The notes: generated by a model not told the origin, from the letters alone. A stretch of DNA of 64,000 nt from Arachnopeziza araneosa (GCA_003988855.1 QYAI01000058.1:124001-188000), one strand, 5' to 3'; counted from the first letter of the stretch, positions 53,067 through 64,000 are shown. Made by a program: numbers and translations.

Positions 53067-56000
53067 TCATCTTGCCGCGGCAGCGTCGCGGAGTGCCTCA
53101 AGTTCCCTCCGTCTAGCCTTGACGCGGACGTAGATGGGGTGCTTCTGGCCAAGCCCCTCCCCGCCAATCTGCAAGAGCGCACTCTCCATTTCCGACAACT
53201 CGACTAGCGCAGCATCATAGCGACCCTGCTGCTTCAGACACTCGATAAGCGCGCGGAGCGCGATGATGCGGTCGAGATGTTCGCCATCGTTGCGTGCTGC
53301 GTGCGCGTATCGGCGCTGTTGCGAGACGCGACGGAGGTGGACTTCGGCTTCATCTAGTCTCTTGAGCCGAATCAGAATCTCTGAATAGTGCATCCATCCG
53401 GCAAGCACACCAATATGATTTTCGCCCAGATTTCGAACAGCGATGGGTAGATTCTTGCGCATCATCTCCTCAGCCTCCTCACTATGTCCCATCTTGCTCT
53501 TGATCCGTGCCAAAACATCCAAAGCAAGCAAAGTCAAAACATGTTCTTTACCCTGCTGAAGTTTCTGCTGCTCGTATACCTCAATCATGAGCTCATGGGC
53601 TTGTGTTAACACATTGCCTCCCATCTCCATGTATGTGGAGGCGAGATTCATTTTAGCCTCCAAGGTTTTGAAGCCTGTTGGGCCGTTGGTTTTTGTTAGT
53701 CCAGCAACTGCCTTGAGGCATAATTCTTTAGACCTCTCGTAGTCAAAATATATCCAGTATACAGCACTGAGATGTACCATTGACATCAGAGTTTCGTCGG
53801 CGTCCTCGCCAAATACGTCAATCATGCCATCGACGGTAGCCTCAAGGAGCAGCTTTGCTTCGTTAACGCTGCTCTGACGGAGGTTACTCACGCCCAGGAT
53901 GTCCATGACCTTCAAGGTTTCGGGATCACGCTCTCCTAGAATCTTCTTGCAAATATGGAGCACCGTCCTTTGAATTTCAGCTGCTTCATTCATCCGGGCC
54001 TGCAACCAGAGGGTTGTTGATAGCGCGAGAAGAATCTGCCGGGATCTTTCATGCTCTATACCAACCCGTGGTATCAGCCAGTCACTGACAGCTCTTTGTA
54101 AACCTTCCGCCTCCTTCAGCAAACCGCATTTGAGGTATACGATGCTAAACTTGGCTGACTGAATCGCCCACTTGGGACCCTGTTGGAATCCAACACTGAA
54201 CCACGGAAGCCGGCGTGAAACTTGCTTGTTTTCGAAGGCCTTTCTTATTTCCTTTTGGCATTTTCCTATGTGAATAATATGGGGCAGTAAAGCTCGGACG
54301 AGAATCTCTTGTTCCCTTGATTCACCCAGCGGTGGAATCAAAATGCACTGAGTGACGATTGTAGCGGCAGCTTGACACCAGACAGCTTGACTATGTAGTT
54401 CCATCCGAGGTCGTTCTCGAACCCACGTATGAACCAGCGGGTGCAGATGATAGCTGACAGCTTTGCCATCAGTAATTCCGTCCTCTGACAAGATCAATGA
54501 CATGGAGCTTAGGCGTGCTATCGCGGCGCGAAGGCGAACCTCGATGTCATCATCCAAATCTTCGTCAAATGAAATGGGACGTGGATCACGTAATAAGCCA
54601 GGAAGCACCGGCCTGCCTCGGTCTTTAAATACTTCCATGGTTATGTACATGCCGTATTCTTTGAGCAACTGTATGAAAGACTTGGGAAGAGATTTGGGAC
54701 TTGTGCGCTTTTTGGGTTTGGCTAATTCTCCTTGCTCTAATCGAGCATTCTTCACTGCAGCGCGCAAAAAGTCGACGTAGATGTTCCTGCAGTCGAAGAA
54801 GGCAAACACCTGGAGAAGTTCAACGGCATCACTTGCGGCCTCGTCGTGATCTACTTGGGACTCAAGTTGCTCATATAATATCTCCCAACTCGCAAAGACA
54901 TTTTCGTGATCCTGCTTATACCGCCTCGAGTCTTGTCGGCTCTCTGAATCCCGTCGAATTTTACGCAGTGACATGAAAAAATAATCGAGATAGTCTGTCA
55001 ACGAGCAGAGGCGATTTAGGATAGCATGTCCTGCATGGATCAAAGCGAGAGCTAGGAAGTCTAGCTTGGATACGATCTTGGTGGCCGCTTCTCGTCTTGA
55101 GTCATCCCATGGCATCTCTTCGCCCGCAGCTCTAAGCAATAGATCGTTTGCTGCCTTCTCTTCGAGCGGACCAAACTTGTATGATTTTGGTCCGATATTG
55201 CCGTGGATCTTATATCCAGGGTTGCGTGTCGTGATGATTATGAAGCCCTTCTCGCTCTCGGGGAAATAATTATCGACAGGCATATTTGGATCGTCGGCAT
55301 TGTCAATGATGAGCAGCCATGGGTGCTCAAGATTTTGAAGCCAGTTCCTTGCTGCCGCAGTCTTGGGATCAACACCTCCCAGCTTTGCAATGTCAGCGAA
55401 TGAGCGCTCCGCTGTTTCGGCTGAGCTGGCATTTATGGTAAATATTCCCCAAAAACTATTGATTCGTTAGAAAATAGCAAAAGATGGTTGATGGAACTTA
55501 CCTTTGACGATTCTCCAGCGCGAATTTACAACAGAATTCCGTCTTGCCAGACCCGCCGAGGCCATAGACCACAAATCGTTTCTGAATCTTCCTATTAGTG
55601 ATAGACGGATCACACATAGCCTCCTGTAATTTCTTGAGTTCCGTCTCACGGCCAGTGAAGATACTGGAGACCTGTCGTGGAATCTGGAAGTAGCGATTTA
55701 ATGAAAGTTTCGAGACAACCTCCTTCGCTGAGTGTAGTTGTTCTTGCAGCTAAACCACGTCAGGCAATCAAACCAAATTGAAAGTAACAAACATACGCTT
55801 GGTGAAAGATTTCCAATGAACCACTGAAGCTGGAAGCCCAGGGCTTTGATATCATCCGAGACTTTCTCGCTTGCATTAGCAGATTCTTCTTGCCCGTTCA
55901 GAGAGTAAAAGCTATAAAGCGTCAGGAATAGATTCCTCTGAGTTTTAACAAGTCTCACATTTGAAGTGCAATCAGTGAGGTGTTGAGTGCCGTATGATAG

Positions 56001-56545
56001 CTTTCCAGTTCTCGCCGTAATTCCAGGTAATGTGGCTCCTTGGATTGTCTCTTGAGTTCTTTGTGCAATCCAGAGAACTTTTGCGTCATTTTGACCAGTA
56101 TGCGATGGGTTTCTTTCGTTCTTACAGCCTTCCCACCAGCAACAGTTGTCTCGTCTTTTTCGGTCACTTCAAGTTTCTCAGAGACCTCACCACTATCTCC
56201 AATGATGCACCTGAAAATCTGCTCCAGTTCATTAATCGTGTCTATGCATCGCCTTGTCGTTTCACCAACCGCCTGCCACAGGCTCTCAATGTGATAGAGT
56301 CGATCGGCCGACCTACCCAAAGGCCTCTCTTGACCCCTAAGAACAGGGTGGGATGCCGCTTGGTCCTGCAGAGCTTTCAAGGAGGTATATATGGGAATGA
56401 GCCGCTCGGTATCGTGGATGAGATGATGCACTTCAGCGTCCACTGTCTCCGCAGCGATGAAGGTCTCGCGCAGCCATGTTGAGAACCGCAGTAAGACATC
56501 TACTGTTCCGACTACCGCGGCTGCCGTCGAGAAGGGATCAGCCAT
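53067..56545 (-). CDS. NB-ARC-TPR STAND protein (NLR-like)
   Basis: Exons 56545-55959, 55911-55797, 55749-55502 and 55455-53067 keep frame and give 1112 aa; introns are 46-47 nt. The N-terminal about 200 residues (DPFSTAAAVVGTVDVLLRF...) form a helical fungal STAND-associated domain. NB-ARC follows: P-loop GLGGSGKTEF at about 297-306, Walker B WLLIIDNADD at about 363-372, and FIIITTRNP (sensor-like) after it. A winged-helix region (LLQVFAFFDCRNIYVDFLRAA) leads into a C-terminal array of kinesin-light-chain-type TPRs with repeated GERDPETLKVMDILG-like units. In fungi this plan is the counterpart of plant and animal NLR immune receptors and is tied to allorecognition and cell death. All motifs are intact. 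Ligand and effector are unknown; N-terminal domain class is inferred. Confidence 0.9.
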
Positions 56546-57405
56546 AGCAGCTGCACTTCAGCGATGAGCTTAAAGTATGCAGATAGGGTGTCCGGGTTCA
56601 TTAGCGAATGCGTTGTAGAAAACAAGTAGGTTCGCAATCCCGGGCATGTGAACTCAACACAAGGCTGCCTGACTAACCATTTCTCTGCCCCGCTGCTGTA
56701 TTCTGAGATCTGTAAAGCGGCGCATTTGAACGACCCATCATATCCGAAAACAGCAAAGCGAGGTTACACCGCGTACAAAGCTGAAAACTTTTGATGCCAT
56801 CCTCCTCCAATCGGAATACGCGGCCGAATTTGGCACTCGGAATAAAAAAATGAATATCAAAATAGCTACTCTATTTGACGAGATTCTAGTAAGAGGGATC
56901 ACTTTTTAGACGATATATATACACATTGATATATTGAAGTATATCCTTGCTGAAGTTATTATATGTGTGTTGTTGTATAATTGTTGAATTTAGTGTTCGC
57001 GCAAGGTGCCAATTTCAGCCCTTCTTCCGACCAGAGGAGCCATCTCCTGTTTTGGCCCCCAACGAATTATCCATCAAGTGCTGCAAGAACAGCTGGCTAG
57101 AAAATATCTATTGGATGCCAGGCATGTCGCCGCCTTTGGGAAGACGTGCAATTCAGTCAAGGCTGCGGCTATTAATGGGGGGTGTGTTTCAACATTAGTG
57201 GGATTGCCTGCTCAAAATTCCCTGCTCCAGCAAGGCAGAGCCGCAACGCAATGCAGCTTGGCGTATTCACATAATAGGAGACGCCGTGAATCACAACTCT
57301 TTTCATTTTGACTGATACTAGCCTATTTCATCCCATTAACCAACTCCCGAGATTTAGCGCAACAACAGACTTTTCATACCACTGCCGTTAGGAACCCAGC
57401 TTGTG
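56546..57405. other. Promoter and LTR-like relic, copy B
   Basis: 56886-57050 is a diverged copy of 9717-9875 (see that entry). The remaining sequence has short frames without domains. It separates the NLR gene (-) from the P450 gene (+). Confidence 0.5.
56886..57050 (+). repeat. Degenerate dispersed repeat, copy B
   Basis: Shares AGTAAGAGGGATCACTT, GTTGAATTTAGTGTTC and AAGGTGCCAATTTCAG with 9717-9875. Same orientation in both places. Confidence 0.6.
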
Positions 57406-59246
57406 ATGAGTCCACCTTCACAGTTTGCTGGCAGCCTGGCTGGCGGATATAGCGAGGCTCCAAAGTTTCGCATTTCAATCTTGATCATCACTTTAGTCAT
57501 CTCTGTGTACTGGTATTCCAAGAAACTGCAGAAATCTAGGGTATGAATCGCTTGGCATGAACTTGTTCATATTTACTGACGCATTCTAGGCAGATTGGGC
57601 ATACGGGAAGCGGCTTGGTTGCAAGCCTGCGCAGTACGTCTTGCCGTACAAATGGCCGCTAGCACTNGACCTCCTCAAGAAACAATATGACGCGCTTCCA
57701 TCACAAAAGCTACTCGCATTTCAGTCGCAGTTCCTGAAGGATGAAGCGCCTACTACCGAGTTCAGGCTTTTTGGCAATACAGGATATGTAACCACTGACC
57801 CCAAGAATGTCGAAGCAATCATATCGACACAGTTTAAAGGTACTCATGAGTCATGATAAGACAGAAAAGAACTTTTGCTAATGGGATTAGACTTTGGCCT
57901 AGGGAGCCGACGAGAGGGCCTGTGGCATATGCTAGGTGAGGGCATTTTCACCCAAGACGGGCCGGCTTGGTCCCACTCACGAGAGATTCTGCGGAGGCAG
58001 TTTGCACGAATGCAATATCAAAACCTCGGGGTCTTCGATGATCATGTAGAACTACTAATGAGTCGGCTCTCTACACATGCCGAGAATGGTGGTACTATCG
58101 ACCTGCAGCCTGAGTTCTTTCGCTTTACCCTGGCAACAACAACCTCGCTCATTTTCGGCGAGCCAGTGGGTGATCTAAATGACGACAACGAAAATACTTT
58201 TGGGAAAAATTTTGATTATGCATCCCTCATCTCGGCTAGACGGATTCGTCTAGCTGACTTGTACTGGCTGTATACGCCAAAGAAGTTCTCGGAGGCCTGC
58301 AACACAGTGAAGCGGTATGCTCATCATTTCGTCAAGCAGGCGTTGAAAGAAATGGAAGAGAGAAAAAAGAATGGTGGGGAAGGGAAATCTTCTCACGCTT
58401 TTATTCTAGATCTTTATGAAGAGCTCCGGGATGAAGAGAAGGTGCGAGATCAACTGGTTCACGTGCTTCTTGCTGGGCGGGATACGACTGCATGTCTCAT
58501 GTCATGGACCATGTGAGTAACTCAACTAAGCTTGGTACTTAAAAGAATACGTATCACTTGCTGATAATTTTTAGTTTTCTCCTGGTTCGTCACAAGCCTG
58601 TCCTCGAGCGACTGCAACGGGAGATTCGCGCCGTAATAGGTGACCAGGAACAACTCACCCGAACACAGATTAGCAAAATTCCTTACCTTAAATGCGTGCT
58701 AAATGAGAGTAAGTTCTTATTAAAAATAATCATAAATGCTGATGGATTATCCAGCACTGAGATTATATCCTCAAATTCCAGTCAACATTCGATTTGCGCT
58801 CCAAACGACCTCTCTACCCTGTGGTGGTGGTAAAAATGGCGATGAGCCGCTGCTCCTTCCCGGTGGGTGTGGTGTGGCATTTTCTGTATATCACATGCAC
58901 CGCCGTGAGAGCCTGTACGGTTCGGACGCAGAGGAATTCCGGCCTGAACGATGGGAGACGGGTGAGCTCGACGATATTGGGTTTGGGTACCTGCAGTTTC
59001 ACGGCGGCCCGCGGATCTGTCTAGGTAGTAAGTTAAAACTCTCTCATTATATTATATGATTGATTCTTATACATTCCAGAGGACTTTGCGCTCATGGAGG
59101 CTTCATATGCGCTTGTTCGGGTTCTTCAAGGGTTTCCTGGCATTCGATTGGCCCCGGAGATTGTACCTGTTGCGACGGGCCAAGAAAAACAAGAAGTCAC
59201 AATTGTAGTATCCAGTGCCGAGGGTTGTAAGGTTGTGCTGGGATAA
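57406..59246 (+). CDS. Cytochrome P450, CYP52-like
   Basis: Six exons (57406-57540, 57590-57839, 57891-58512, 58575-58708, 58755-59027, 59080-59246) give 526 aa, normal for a microsomal P450. An N-terminal membrane anchor (RISILIITLVISVYWY) is followed by a basic, Gly/Pro-poor linker. Conserved sites: I-helix LLAGRDTTA at about 321-330, ExxR in NETLRLYP at about 379-386, and the heme ligand FHGGPRICLG at about 462-471, its Cys being the iron ligand. Layout and the NIRFALQTTSLPCGGG stretch resemble the CYP52 and related alkane/fatty-acid hydroxylase clans. One codon near 57667 holds an undetermined base. The donor of intron 5 was set at GTAAGT (59028), because this gives ICLGKDFAL, the family consensus. 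The physiological substrate is unknown. Confidence 0.88.
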
Positions 59247-60054
59247 TTTGGGTTTATGCTACTTATAGACTGGACGCATCCATCTATAGAAAGTCATAGT
59301 CACGTATACGACCGACTGGCAGCAAAAGGAATTCCTGATAAGATCTCTTAAGCCCTTCGAGGACTTGTTGATTTCATAGAAATTATATTTAGGTATGATT
59401 GAGTTTGAATGAGAGCAATGAATTCGCCAAAAGAACCTCGAATGGTCTTCATATTTGTCGATCACATGACTTTTAGCCACTTCTTTCTATGTCTCCTCGA
59501 TCAGGTAGTAATTTACTTGGCACTCCCTATTGAATCTGTAAGTGAGTTCCTCTTAATTAGTACACCATCGCCACTATGCATAGGCCCAAAACGGGCTGCT
59601 TAGCCATGTTCCTGCTCTGCCTCTTCTATTGGCTAATCATGATCCTCTCCCTGTTACGAAAGTTGTTAACTCTACACAATTTTAATCTGGGACGAACAGT
59701 CAGTCCTTTGGGAACCTAATAAGAGTCTCTTAACTTCTACTCTTTAACGTCTCAAGGTAGATCTTTCTCATTACATATTGTGTTCTGCTGGTTTGTATGT
59801 CACCGGAAGGTTTAAAGCTAGACTATTACAGCATGGGTATCATTCTTCTCGACACTAATTCACTGACTAATAGGCACAGATAACAAGTAGGCCGCTACCT
59901 GGCAAGTCCGAACAGCTTAAGTTCGACTCGCTTACAGCGAAAACGAGAAAAGTGCGACAACGACAACGGCAAACCCACTCATTAACCTAGATTTCGGTCA
60001 GCTAGCTTCTTTGCGAAACCCACTGCATTAAATTCGAAGTGGGTTATGTAACAC
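59247..60054. other. Intergenic region
   Basis: No gene found. A tRNA-like GTTCGACTC at about 59924 does not fold with suitable acceptor arms by eye. Confidence 0.35.
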
Positions 60055-60646
60055 TTACAAGAAATGACTCGTTTTCAATGCTACGCCGCTACTGCTCTTT
60101 GTAGTCGACGAAGCAGTCCCGGATACAGAAGAACTTGACTTCGAGCTAGCACCCGTAGTTGAAGCCTCGGCACTCACACTACTAGATGCAGCAGCAGATG
60201 CCTCAGCTGCAAAAGCAGAACTGAAAACCGCAGTTCCATAGATGCTATTGCAGTAGCTTTCATACAAGCTTGTTGCTGAAGCTTCGAGAGCAGATGTACT
60301 GCCCGAACAAACGGTCTGAACGCATCCGGTGAGGAAATCGAGAACTGAAATTGGTCAGCGGAGCTGGGAACGGAAGAAAGTATTCCTTACCGTCGGCTGG
60401 AGCAGAGAGACAAGCACAGTCGTTGGAGACGTCGTCGCAGCCTGAAGGGTCTGCAAGGCCAATTGGTATGAGGCAATTGAAAAGACATGATGGGCCCGAT
60501 TGAACCGCTGGTAGAGCCGTAATTGTGTAATCTGGGGATACAGAACTTGATGCTGCCGCTGACGCTGCTGGTGAGGTTGAACTTTGGGCTAGTGTGAGAG
60601 TAGATATGAGACCAGTGAGAAAGATAGTTAAGAGAAACTTCATCAT
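60055..60646 (-). CDS. Secreted CFEM-domain protein
   Basis: Exons 60646-60391 and 60344-60055 (46-nt intron) give 181 aa. MMKFLLTIFLTGLISTLTLA is a signal peptide. After a short Ser/Ala linker come eight cysteines in CFEM order: GPSCLFNCLIPIG, SGCDDVSNDCACL, TGCVQTVCSGS and SYCNSI. The splice joins ADG and LDFLTGC in frame. The Asp before CACL (NDCAC) is where CFEM proteins that bind heme iron place their ligand. A Ser/Thr/Ala tail ends KTSHFL without a clear hydrophobic GPI signal, so the protein is probably free or loosely wall-bound. Known CFEM proteins capture heme in yeasts or serve in host interaction; here the role is inferred. It neighbours the BIM1-like and FRE genes. Confidence 0.82.
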
Positions 60647-61233
60647 GACTGCTGAGTGTCTGGTATAGTATTGAGGATCAATATGGGGAAGAAAGCACGT
60701 TAAAAAAAATTAGTGATAAATTTTTGGGTTTGGATTTTTGAAAATGATATATGCAGGCCCACGAAGAAGGTAACGACTTTTCATATCAGAAACAATTAAG
60801 AACCCAAAAATCTCGGAGATTATCTGGCAAGCCTGCATGAAGAGAAGAACAGTGAGCAGTGTTGTCTCACTCCGAGGTACATGCGGGGTACGAGCAAGAT
60901 TGCGTGAGTTTCTTGGAAGGCTTAAGCCACTTTGTTAGTAGACCGTGGAGACTGTTCCAAGTGGTCGGTGGGTGTTTGCATTAGCGCGAGTGGCTCGGAT
61001 CTGAAACCGATCACGGTCAGAGGGTCAGGGGTGTATCCTTATCACTGCTGGTGGGGGATGAAATCTGCTGGGAATATGTCATATTGATCGCCCCAGCCGA
61101 TATGATTCAGGGTGGACGAGAATACAGACAAACATCTTAGAGTTAGTTTGTCCGAAGGCGAGATAGAATTGATGCTTTTTCATTTTGATATATTACTGTT
61201 TACATATTCTTAAAATCTCCCTTTCTCGATTTC
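60647..61233. other. Intergenic region between the CFEM and BIM1-like genes
   Basis: No gene. Upstream side of the CFEM gene; no strong motif recognised. Confidence 0.4.
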
Positions 61234-62101
61234 TCACAGTAAGAATGCCACAAATGTTGCAGATCCAATCAGAGTAACCCACACAATCATTCCAAATTGA
61301 CTTCCGGGCATGTGAATGCTGTTGGCGGCAGAAGGCTTGGAACTGGGTGAAGGAGACTCTGTAGAGCCTGTAGCGGAGCCCGTACTCGAAGCAGCACTAC
61401 CTGTCCCGGTCGCAGGAAGAGTTGATAGCGAGGGATCAGCTGTAAAAACGGCGGCCAAGCCAGTTACATTTGTGCAGACTGAAGGAGGGGTAATGGTTCC
61501 CGCGACAAAGTTTACAGCGGCGCACTGAGCAATTTTAGAAAACCAAGAACGATGTGTGGTAGTATGGAGACTTTCATACCTGATATAGAATACCATCTGG
61601 TGCATCTTGTACCACTCCTATTATTCCCTTGGAACCTGCCCATGAAGCTGGCACGGAAATGCTAGGTTCACAAAATACACCCAACCCTGTTTGTTGAATC
61701 GCAGGAAGGAGAACTGTCCAGTTTCCGGAAGCTGTGATATCAAGAGTAGCGCGGAAGAGCCAGGTTGCTTGTGGATGGATGGAGGTTACTATTATCAGAC
61801 TTTAGCAACCGATGAAGCATGGAGCAGCAAGTCAAGACACTTACAAGCTATGGCACTTCCAGCAACACCGAAGCTAGTGACATTGTTGGTGGAAAAGTCA
61901 GGGGAGTAGCTTCCGCAAGGAGCGGTGGCTTCGAGATCATCATTAAAACCCAGAGGAAAGTAAGTATTTCTTCTCCAGGTTGACTGCGATGAGGGGTAAC
62001 TAACCAATTGTAGGAGGGTAGTTGAGTAGGAAATGGGCACCAGAAAAGCTAACAAAAGCTAGGAAGGAGAGAATCTGTCTAAGAAGAGACGTGAAAGCCA
62101 T
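61234..62101 (-). CDS. BIM1-like (X325/LPMO-fold) copper-binding GPI protein
   Basis: Exons 62101-62005, 61949-61845, 61788-61580 and 61524-61234 give 233 aa. The signal peptide (MAFTSLLRQILSFLAFVSFSGA) should be cut just before His23, leaving an N-terminal His (HFLLNYPP) that coordinates copper as in lytic polysaccharide monooxygenase folds. GFNDDLEATAPCGSYSPDF is the BIM1-type core, and CAAVNFVAGTITPPSVC gives the paired late Cys. The tail is Ser/Thr-rich and ends in FGMIVWVTLIGSATFVAFLL, a good GPI signal. In Cryptococcus BIM1 delivers copper to a surface importer. Problem: intron 1 (62004-61950) ends in GG, not AG (TCCTCTGG|GTTTT). The frame and the conserved IGFNDD across it demand this junction, so it is a rare acceptor, a mutation or a base error. 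Confidence 0.8.
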
Positions 62102-62678
62102 TTTGAGAACTGATATTTTCAATTTCAGTGATTCAAGAGTCAGAATTTTTGGTAATATGGAGCGGAAAATGTCCAAAGAGCAGATATTTTGAAAGAGTTG
62201 GACCTCGGAGGGACTTCATTAATTAGCGCTTGGCAGGAGGAGGTGCATGTAGTGAACTGCTTTAGTGGGATCCGCTTTGTTAGTTTAATGCACTCTTTCT
62301 GTCTCTCTTTGCAGGAAGCACGACCCGAGGAATGGGGCGTTGTTGTTTACGCCTCCTTATTGGCTTTAGGCGAGAACAATTGAGCAGATTTCCAGAACGC
62401 CACAACCCCTCGGGCCTTGGCACGACATGACATATCAAAACTTGATTATTTCTGCGCGATAACATCTCTTCATGTTGTCTCAATTATTAACTCAACGTAT
62501 GGCTTGTAACGGATACTCGGAAACGAGCTCAATACTACTCGTTCGAGAGCAAGCCACAATATCCCCAAACACCCCTCCTTCCAACTTTCACTTCTAGTCG
62601 TGACAGGATCATCTTGCGCATTGACAAGCTGGACGCTTTTGCATTCTCTGGGATCAACAACTCCATCTCTTCGCCAAC
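62102..62678. promoter_or_regulatory. Shared divergent promoter of BIM1-like and FRE genes
   Basis: 577 bp separate the two start codons. One HGATAR-type GATA site (CGATAA) is present at 62457-62462, the kind used by SreA-type iron regulators; a single site is weak evidence. A shared control of copper and reductase genes is inferred from the head-to-head layout. Confidence 0.5.
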
Positions 62679-64000
62679 ATGGATGCCGCGATGATGGACA
62701 GCATGGCGGGGATGGGGATGGACTCAAGTTCCGACACTTTGTTTCGGACATATAATCAAGTTCTTGCAAGAGGTTTCTGGTACATTTTTGCATTTTTAGT
62801 GGGGTTTCTTCTTCTCGTGCGGGTCATTGAGAATTATCAAAATTGGTCAAGGTCAGTCAAATATATCTAAAAGCGATACATGTTCGGCTCGTCCAGCATG
62901 CGCGTCCCCTTGGAAAGCAGTCCAAGCTGCCTCCTATATTGGGACATGAGATCTGACTCACAGCGACAGACTTCGAAGATGTCGAACTCGAAGCGCAAAT
63001 TACCCCACGAAAGTGAATAATCCGCTTGAGCAAATGTATGCCACCGCTACCGCGGTACTTCGAGAATTCAGTTACCCTCAGCTCCTCATCAAGAACCATT
63101 ATTTTCAGTGGTTGAGCCCTCCACCGATGGGACGAGTACTCTTTCTGGCTTGCTACTGGGCAATTATTTCTTTCATGATGACGTACAACGCCATCGTCAA
63201 AGACGCGTATTATTATGAAAGGATAGGATTCCGGAATGCATGGATATCGGTCACTCAAGTTCCTCTGATCTATCTCCTGGCTTCAAAATCTAGTATCATT
63301 GGCCTGATTGTTGGGAGTTCCCATGAACGTTTGAATTGGCTACACAGATGGGTATCAAGAACACTCTTGATTACAGTAACCGTTCATGGAGGCTTTTTCT
63401 TTCGCGAGTGGTATCGAGCTGATTTTATAAAACTAGAGTTGGAAATGATGCCTATGGTTAAATATGGCATGGGAGCATGGGCTGTTCTCGTCTGGACCTT
63501 TATCACATCCATTTCTCCTCTCCGAAGTATCGCCTACGAAGTCTTTGTCTTACAGCACATCGCTGCGGCTGCTGTATTCCTCTGGCTTCTTTGGGTACAT
63601 GTTCCAAGCTATGCCGCCTACAACATCTGGTTTGCCATTGGAGCAATTTCTTTCGACTGGATCTTCCGTTTTTGTCTCGCTGTGTATCAGAATATTAGGA
63701 TTCGCAAGATACGATCGTGTAGCGGAACGAAAAAGATTGGCCACAAAGTTGATGTGCAAGCCAAAGGTTCTGACATCACCGTTGTCGCTATCAAGGATGT
63801 ACATCTCTCCTGGAAGCCGGGTCAACATTTGTATCTGTGGATTCCTGCCCTAGGACTGCTAGAAACACATCCATTCACAATCGCTGTCCCATGCAAAACC
63901 TCGGAAGGATGTCACTGCAACGAAGTTCAACTTGCAATCAAAGCTCAATCTGGTTTCTCGGCCAGAATTCATCGGCACGCCACCAAGACACCGCTGAAGT
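62679..64000 (+). CDS. Ferric/cupric reductase transmembrane component (partial)
   Basis: Exon 1 (62679-62851) reads MDAAMMDSMAGMGMDSSSDT and a first membrane segment (WYIFAFLVGFLLLVRV). Intron 62852-62963; exon 2 runs past the window end. The ferric-reductase membrane domain shows bis-heme His residues: HERLNWLHRWVSR, TVTVHGG, LQHIAAAAVFLWLLWVH. The FAD-binding motif HPFTIA lies near the end, after a WKPGQHLYLWIP strand. These plasma-membrane enzymes pass electrons from cytosolic NADPH to extracellular Fe(III) or Cu(II), preparing the metal for uptake. The NADPH-binding half is outside the window. The head-to-head arrangement with the BIM1-like gene suggests joint use in copper or iron acquisition. 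Met-rich start is a possible metal-binding feature. Confidence 0.87.

Noticed and set aside
57006..57311. 101-aa frame overlapping the degenerate repeat copy B
   Set aside because: Overlaps repeat DNA and shows no domain; probably spurious.
59870..59960. tRNA-like GTTCGACTC element
   Set aside because: A T-loop-like string is present, but no matching acceptor, D or anticodon arms could be folded by eye.
1..64000. CRISPR arrays, operons, riboswitches or bacterial-type terminators
   Set aside because: The window is eukaryotic; no regularly spaced spacer array or riboswitch-like fold was seen.

Overview
The window is nuclear DNA of a filamentous ascomycete (Pezizomycotina), most likely a leotiomycete of the Helotiales type. 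Reasons: short 40-80 nt introns with GTATGT/GTAAGT donors, fungal-only families (Zn2Cys6 and C2H2 regulators, HET, NACHT/NB-ARC STAND proteins, CFEM, UstYa/DUF3328, 2EXR), and AT-rich repeat tracts carrying the marks of repeat-induced point mutation (RIP). The order-level placement is inference. Gene models are manual: I joined exons by reading frame and splice consensus.

Layout. 0.6-2.8 kb: a Ser/Thr-rich cell-surface protein. 3.6-5.0 kb: the mRNA capping guanylyltransferase (CEG1 type). 5.5-7.2 kb: a Zn2Cys6 regulator. 8.8-9.4 kb: a broken 2EXR gene. 9.7-10.5 kb: repeat relics, including a 47-bp tandem repeat. 10.9-11.1 kb: a tiny gene for a secreted, Kex2-type peptide precursor. 12.0-13.4 kb: a broken class C beta-lactamase-like gene. 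14.1-15.2 kb: a UstYa-family oxidase. 17.3-18.3 kb: a secreted SMP-30-like beta-propeller. 19.0-19.8 kb: a disrupted secreted-protein gene. 20.4-20.7 kb: a Tc1/mariner-like MITE. 21.1-23.8 kb: a decayed NACHT-ankyrin gene. 25.1-26.9 kb: a flavin monooxygenase, followed by a second beta-lactamase-like relic. 28.4-28.7 kb: a small hydrophilic protein. 28.9-31 kb: LTR relics. 31.1-33.2 kb: a HET protein carrying WW modules. 35.7-38.7 kb: a large C2H2 protein. 40.9-41.8 kb: a conserved 266-aa protein. 42.4-43.5 kb: an NmrA-like reductase.

44.0-51.3 kb is an alpha/beta-hydrolase gene split by a 6.4-kb, heavily RIP-mutated Ty3/gypsy chromovirus with LTRs, an ATGGA target duplication, an antisense extra frame and a nested solo LTR (duplication CTATT). 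51.7-52.1 kb: a truncated TPR gene. 53.1-56.5 kb: an intact NB-ARC-TPR NLR-like protein. 57.4-59.2 kb: a CYP52-like P450. 60.1-64.0 kb: a surface metal-handling group made of a CFEM protein, a BIM1-like copper protein and a divergently transcribed ferric/cupric reductase that runs off the window.

Three themes tie the window together. First, several self/non-self recognition type genes (NACHT-ANK, WW-HET-WW, TPR remnant, NB-ARC-TPR) lie among transposon debris. Second, a peptide precursor with KR sites sits 3 kb from a UstYa oxidase, a possible small RiPP locus. Third, CFEM, BIM1-like and FRE genes lie together, with the last two sharing a promoter. Many accessory genes are broken, often by TGG/CAG to TAG changes consistent with RIP or RIP leakage, whereas housekeeping CEG1 is intact.
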